Part shown: positions 11,882 through 13,492 of the stretch, in pieces
Numbering within the stretch: position 1 is the first letter of the stretch
Layout: each line of letters opens with the position of its first letter
Assembly (NCBI GenBank): GCA_016199605.1
Contig: JACQGJ010000322.1
Coordinates: 1-13,492, forward strand
Direction: 5' to 3'
From: Armatimonadota bacterium
Lineage (GTDB): Bacteria; Armatimonadota; Abditibacteriia; CG2-30-59-28
Length of the DNA: 13,492 nucleotides
The notes under the pieces: generated by a model
Databases searched by the model: none
What the model was told of the DNA's origin: nothing
Seen by the model: the letters and a program-made list of their open reading frames with translations, nothing else
Made by a program: the position numbers and the translations under genes

Positions 11882-13033
11882 ATGAAGTATACGCCTTTGG
11901 CTAATCTGGTGGTAGCGATGTGTCTGGTCCTGGGAGCTACCGGGACGTGCCGGGCGGGTAAGAAGCTGATCCAATACGCTTCCTCATCACCCAACCCCGT
12001 CTTCGCCCGCGAGCATTATCAGGAAATGGATAAGATGCCGCTGGACGGCACCTGCTTCCTGCTCGGGCGCGGCGCCGACCGTCCGCACGCCGGCAGACCG
12101 TGGGACAATTTAAGCTGGGGCTGCTGGGGTCACCGGTATTTCAAGTGGGAGGACGTGCAACACCATGTGGAGGACCTGAAGGCCGCGAAGTTCAAGCGGC
12201 TGGTAAACAACTTCATCATCATGACGGTCGTCCCCGGCGACGTGGACTGGTTCGATGATTTCGGTCCGGTGGTGAGCAACTACAGGCTGGCGGCGCGAAT
12301 CGCCAGACAAGTCCCGAACTGCAAGGGACTTCTGCTGGACACGGAAGCTTACGGGACGGAGGAGTACTCCAGCATGTGGGACTACGACAGCAACTATGGG
12401 CGACAACGATACTCGGATACCTACACCTACGACCAGTACGCCGCCCAGGCCCGGCTGCGGGGACGGGAGATCATGCAGGCGATGCAGGAAGAATACCCCG
12501 GCCTTACGGTTTTCATTACCCACAGCTACACACTGGTTTGGCTTAACTGGATGCGAGACCCCAGCCGGGTCAAGGAACCTGCCTGGTGCTACACGCTGTT
12601 GACCCCGTTTCTCGACGGCCTGCATGACGCGGACAAACCGGATGTGAAGATTGTCGATGGTCGCGAGATAGCCTACAGGTACAAGACACGAGCCGAATTC
12701 CAGCAGGCATACAAAGAAGGAGCGGAGGAAGTGCTTGCGATGGTCGGTAGCCCCCAAGCCTACAAGCGAGTCAGGAGTCTCGGCTTTGGCCTGTATCTGG
12801 AGTCACCGGTTATCCCCGGAGCGTATGGCTCGTGGAGGCCCGAAGATCCGTCGACCTGGTGGTTCACCCCCGCGGAGTGGGAGCAGGCCCTGCGCTATGC
12901 GCTGGAGATATCTGACGAGTACGTGTGGATCTACACCCAGAAAACCGGTTGGTGGGGAGAGTGGCGCAATGTCATGCCAAAGGACTACTATGACGCCACT
13001 GTCCGCGCTTACGAGTCGAAAGGAGAGAAGTGA
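11882..13033 (+). CDS. Exported TIM-barrel-like protein, putative glycoside hydrolase
   Basis: A 383-residue protein. The ATG at 11882 follows AGGGGGAA and begins a clear Sec signal peptide (residues 1-25, cleavage after CRA). The in-frame ATG at 11834 would put 16 charged residues ahead of it and is rejected. The mature chain has the rhythm of a TIM barrel: FKRLVNNFIIMTVVPGDVDWFDDF (104-127) as an early strand and loop, GLLLDTEAYG (149-158) with paired acids at a strand end, LTVFITHSYT (208-217), a Trp/Tyr-rich region, and EYVWIYTQKTGWWGEW (346-361) as a late strand with aromatic ligands. Exposed aromatics and strand-end acids suggest carbohydrate binding or hydrolysis, with D153 and E155 as candidate acids. 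I cannot assign a GH family. Its stop overlaps the start of the FGE-like gene (TGATG), so the two are translationally coupled and probably work together in the envelope. Confidence 0.75.
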   Translation: MKYTPLANLVVAMCLVLGATGTCRAGKKLIQYASSSPNPVFAREHYQEMDKMPLDGTCFLLGRGADRPHAGRPWDNLSWGCWGHRYFKWEDVQHHVEDLKAAKFKRLVNNFIIMTVVPGDVDWFDDFGPVVSNYRLAARIARQVPNCKGLLLDTEAYGTEEYSSMWDYDSNYGRQRYSDTYTYDQYAAQARLRGREIMQAMQEEYPGLTVFITHSYTLVWLNWMRDPSRVKEPAWCYTLLTPFLDGLHDADKPDVKIVDGREIAYRYKTRAEFQQAYKEGAEEVLAMVGSPQAYKRVRSLGFGLYLESPVIPGAYGSWRPEDPSTWWFTPAEWEQALRYALEISDEYVWIYTQKTGWWGEWRNVMPKDYYDATVRAYESKGEK

Positions 13034-13492
13034 TGCAACGAGCGAACGCGAAAGCGGCGATACTCTTACTTGCATTGGCCGGCTCGCTGGGTGCTTGCGG
13101 CGGATTGCTGCAAGCCGCGCCCGTGGCGATCCCCGAGGGTTGGCTGGTTTCCCCCGCGAACACCAAATCTGCCAGCGATCCTGGTTACTGCATTAGACAT
13201 GAGAAGACCGGACTGGAACTGGTTTACGTTCCTGCGGCCACCTACTTGATGGGAACCACCGAAGCTGAAGGTCAGCGCGCCGTGAAGGAGCTTGGAGCCT
13301 ACGCCGAGAGGATGATCGTCGAGCAGCCGGCGCATGAGGTCGTGCTGAGCGCCTACTGGATCGGGCGAACGGAGGTGACCGCGGGCCAGTGGCGGCAGGT
13401 GATGGGCACGATGCCGCCGCCGGACGACACGAAACGCGACCGCAACAACATGGGCGACGACTACCCCATCACCTGGATGACCTGGGACGAAG
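13033..13492 (+). CDS. Formylglycine-generating-enzyme (FGE-sulfatase) domain lipoprotein, partial
   Basis: Starts at ATG 13033, overlapping the preceding stop (TGATG) and led by AGGAGAG; it runs off the window after 153 codons. Residues 1-21 are a hydrophobic signal with the lipobox LGAC (Cys22), so an envelope lipoprotein is likely, although a signal-peptidase I site after QAA is possible. From residue 60 the FGE-sulfatase/SUMF1 domain is plain: GLELVYVPAATYLMGTTEAE (60-79), EQPAHEVVLSAYWIGRTEVT (97-116), AGQWRQVMG (117-125) and the start of the DYPITWMTWDE block. Family members either convert a sulfatase Cys to formylglycine or, more often in bacteria, act as non-catalytic or iron/copper-dependent domains in exported proteins. 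The catalytic cysteines lie beyond the window's end. Coupling to the glycosidase-like gene suggests a joint role outside the cell. Confidence 0.88.
   Translation, partial: MQRANAKAAILLLALAGSLGACGGLLQAAPVAIPEGWLVSPANTKSASDPGYCIRHEKTGLELVYVPAATYLMGTTEAEGQRAVKELGAYAERMIVEQPAHEVVLSAYWIGRTEVTAGQWRQVMGTMPPPDDTKRDRNNMGDDYPITWMTWDE

Overview
The window looks like a chromosomal stretch from an uncultivated or deep-branching bacterium with a Gram-negative-type envelope. It carries no rRNA, tRNA or housekeeping gene that fixes the phylum. The mix suggests a large, lineage-specific secretome: a c554-type multihaem cytochrome, six-bladed PD40 propeller, GHL10-like and other exported TIM barrels, and a formylglycine-generating-enzyme-like lipoprotein. 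Armatimonadota, Planctomycetota or a related lineage would fit, but this is an inference. Most of the window is GC-rich. The stretch from about 985 to 3350 looks visibly AT-richer and may have a different history.

Layout. Positions 25-983: a small helical, proline/lysine-tailed protein, then a small Tat-signal protein ending in a Cys-Pro-Cys tail, then a decayed tandem copy of that gene. Positions 1138-3247: an exported protein with 17 cysteines, an exported 476-residue protein with a possible STN-like N-terminal fold, and a short unannotated ORF for a 31-residue peptide with five cysteines. The peptide repeats the cysteine spacing of the 17-cysteine protein. Positions 3356-4639: a degenerate metallophosphatase-like domain fused to a tetrahaem cytochrome c554 domain. 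Positions 4728-7709: one polypeptide with three glycosyltransferase domains (GT2, GT4, GT4-like). Positions 7789-8742: a PD40/TolB-like beta-propeller. Positions 8758-9075: a 21/42-bp tandem repeat, possibly a small repeat-protein gene broken by a stop at codon 3. Positions 9164-11074: an unrecognised helical protein and a secreted GHL10-like protein. Positions 11222-11644 (minus): a DUF2262 protein with its own promoter. Positions 11882-13492: an exported glycosidase-like protein, translationally coupled to an FGE-domain lipoprotein that runs off the end.

Apart from the DUF2262 gene, everything reads left to right. Most genes have their own strong Shine-Dalgarno sequence and intergenic gaps, so this is a loose series of envelope and export genes rather than one tight operon. 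Two sigma70-like promoters diverge around 11700-11800. Short dispersed intergenic repeats (an AATCGCAAATC family and a CTGACAC/CTGAACAC family) and several perfect palindromes punctuate the gaps. The part most likely to hold something undescribed is 462-3247. There, small Tat and Sec proteins with CxC/CxxC cysteine tails, a pseudogenised duplicate, a cysteine-rich micropeptide and an exported partner protein lie next to a haem protein.
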